Below, in pieces: positions 62,931 to 64,000 of a stretch of 64,000 nucleotides of DNA. Position 1 is the stretch's first letter. Each line of letters starts with the position of its first letter. The position numbers were made by a program, and so were the translations under genes. A model generated the notes under the pieces. It did not search any database, was not told the DNA's origin, and saw only the letters and a list, made by a program, of their open reading frames with translations. Origin of the DNA: Sphingomonadales bacterium (GTDB lineage Bacteria; Pseudomonadota; Alphaproteobacteria; Sphingomonadales; Kordiimonadaceae); contig JAALKD010000008.1 in assembly GCA_011088215.1 (NCBI GenBank), positions 1 to 64,000 on the forward strand. The letters are read 5' to 3'.

Positions 62931-63491
62931 GTGACCTCGCAAAAAGCGATTGTTTCAGGCCTACAGGGCCGCTATGCGCTGGCGTTATTCGACCTAGCCG
63001 TTGAAAACAATGCCTTGCAGGACGTTGAGGCAGACCTGGCCAATATGCGCGTTTTGCTTGCAGACAGTGCCGATTTTAACACTCTTGTTTCCTCGCCGAT
63101 TATTACACGCGACGATCAACAAAAGGGTGTTGATGCGGTTGCGGCAAGCGCGGGCTTTTCAAAGCTAACTGGAAACTTCCTCGGCGTTTTGGCAGCGAAT
63201 CGGCGTCTTGTTGCCCTGGAACTTATCATTCAGGCCTTTGAAACACTGGTTGCGGATCACCGCGGTGAAGTAAGTGCAAATGTGGTGAGTGCTTCCAAAC
63301 TCAGCGCAGTTCAAATGACTACTTTGGAAAAGAATTTGAAATCCGCCATCGGACGCGACGTGACAATTGATCAGGTCGTGGATGAAAGCCTTCTTGGCGG
63401 ATTGAAAGTAAAAGTTGGCTCTCGCATGATCGATAGCTCCTTGAAAACCAAACTCGATAACCTCGCAATCGCTATGAAAGGTGTTCAATAA
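62931..63491 (+). CDS. atpH: ATP synthase F1 subunit delta
   Basis: Connects F1 to the b subunits of F0. The 186-residue product has the N-terminal helical domain ([20 protein letters not shown]) and the C-terminal signature [21 protein letters not shown]. The GTG at 62931 has AGGGG 9 bases upstream. Its stop overlaps the atpA ATG (TAATG). Confidence 0.95.
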   Translation: MTSQKAIVSGLQGRYALALFDLAVENNALQDVEADLANMRVLLADSADFNTLVSSPIITRDDQQKGVDAVAASAGFSKLTGNFLGVLAANRRLVALELIIQAFETLVADHRGEVSANVVSASKLSAVQMTTLEKNLKSAIGRDVTIDQVVDESLLGGLKVKVGSRMIDSSLKTKLDNLAIAMKGVQ

Positions 63492-64000
63492 TGGACATCC
63501 GTGCGGCGGAAATCTCTAAGGTCCTGAAGGACCAGATCGCAAACTTTGGCGCTGACGCTGAAGTTTCAGAAGTTGGTACCGTTCTTTCAGTTGGTGATGG
63601 TATCGCCCGTGTTTACGGCCTCGACAATGTTCAGGCTGGTGAAATGGTCGAATTCCCAGGCGGCATTAAAGGTATGGCGCTGAACCTGGAAAGCGACAAC
63701 GTTGGTGTTGTTATCTTCGGTAATGACCAAGGCATTCGCGAAGGCGACATCGTCAAGCGGACGGGCGCCATTGTGGACGTGCCAACTGGCAAAGGTTTGC
63801 TGGGCCGCGTTGTTGACGCGCTGGGTAATCCCATCGACGGTAAAGGCCCGATCGACAATGTTGATCGTACCCGTGTTGAGGTGAAAGCCCCTGGCATTAT
63901 CCCACGGAAATCGGTTGATCAGCCCATGCAGTCTGGCCTTAAAGCCATCGACGCACTGGTGCCAGTAGGCCGCGGTCAGCGCGAACTTATCATTGGTGAC
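63491..64000 (+). CDS. atpA: ATP synthase F1 subunit alpha (partial, cut by right edge)
   Basis: First 170 codons of the alpha subunit. [16 protein letters not shown] begins the N-terminal beta-barrel; [20 protein letters not shown] and [19 protein letters not shown] are conserved. The window ends just before the Walker A motif, after [13 protein letters not shown]. The order atpH-atpA is that of the usual alphaproteobacterial F1 operon. Confidence 0.97.
   Translation, partial: MDIRAAEISKVLKDQIANFGADAEVSEVGTVLSVGDGIARVYGLDNVQAGEMVEFPGGIKGMALNLESDNVGVVIFGNDQGIREGDIVKRTGAIVDVPTGKGLLGRVVDALGNPIDGKGPIDNVDRTRVEVKAPGIIPRKSVDQPMQSGLKAIDALVPVGRGQRELIIGD

Noticed and set aside
62678-63004. 108-codon frame upstream of and overlapping atpH
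   Set aside because: It overlaps the atpH start in another frame and its product has no family-like features.
1-64000. CRISPR array, rRNA or tRNA genes, prophage
   Set aside because: No regular spaced repeats, no rRNA-like sequence, no tRNA cloverleaf and no phage structural genes were seen by reading both strands.

Overview
The window is a stretch of chromosome from an aerobic, probably marine alphaproteobacterium of moderate GC. The evidence is the split transhydrogenase (pntAA-pntAB-pntB), a TrcR/DUF1013 regulator, DUF1192, TIGR02444 and YdcH-type small proteins, the zapA-6S RNA-fau order, a cbb3 oxidase operon behind an FNR/FixK box, and a ROSE-like leader on a small heat-shock gene. A Kordiimonadales or Rhodospirillales-like member would fit, but the genus cannot be fixed from the sequence alone. 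Nearly all of the DNA is dense housekeeping content; there is no CRISPR array, rRNA or tRNA, and no recognisable transposase or integrase.

Layout. 1-7.6 kb (minus): micro-oxic respiration operon safE-like, ccoN, ccoO, ccoQ, ccoP, ccoG, fixH, fixI (cut by the left edge), all behind a perfect FNR/FixK box. 7.6-9.9 kb (minus): an orphan NtrC-type regulator and murI (TTG start). 10.2-13.1 kb (plus): proton-translocating transhydrogenase. 13.5-18 kb: an M1 peptidase, a DUF1295 membrane enzyme and two orphan genes, one preceded by tandem 22-bp repeats. 18.2-24.7 kb (plus): RND pump, its adaptor, and a LytS/LytTR two-component pair. 24.8-28.5 kb: two tandem DUF547 paralogues separated by a 177-bp copy of the 3' end of the neighbouring ymdB-like gene, a visible duplication scar. 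28.5-31.6 kb (minus): fau, a compact 6S RNA, zapA and a coiled-coil gene. The zapA-6S junction is split by about 1.3 kb that holds a methyltransferase gene and is bounded by 28-bp direct repeats which rebuild the zapA 3' end.

31.8-38.1 kb (plus): carbon metabolism (tkt, gap, pgk, fba) and a ThiE-like gene. 38.1-40.8 kb (minus): a SorA/SoxC-type molybdoenzyme with its dihaem cytochrome, and a peroxiredoxin-like protein. 41-48.3 kb (plus): a secreted DUF1579-like protein, efp, suhB, a MotA/MotB-like non-flagellar stator pair, an M20 hydrolase and a serine hydrolase. 48.3-51 kb (minus): a sulfotransferase and an MsbA-type ABC exporter. 51.2-57 kb: rpmE, hsp20, a GFA protein, DUF1192, quinone oxidoreductase, trcR, two YdcH proteins, TIGR02444 and a diguanylate cyclase. 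57.1-64 kb: purE-purK, a methyltransferase and a transaldolase on the minus strand, then priA and the start of the ATP synthase operon (atpH, atpA cut by the right edge).

The most unusual structures are the insertion at the zapA 3' end beside the 6S promoter, the DUF547/ymdB duplication scar, the stator pair, and several inverted or direct repeats in promoter regions. All function names come from reading motifs and gene order by eye; no database search was run.
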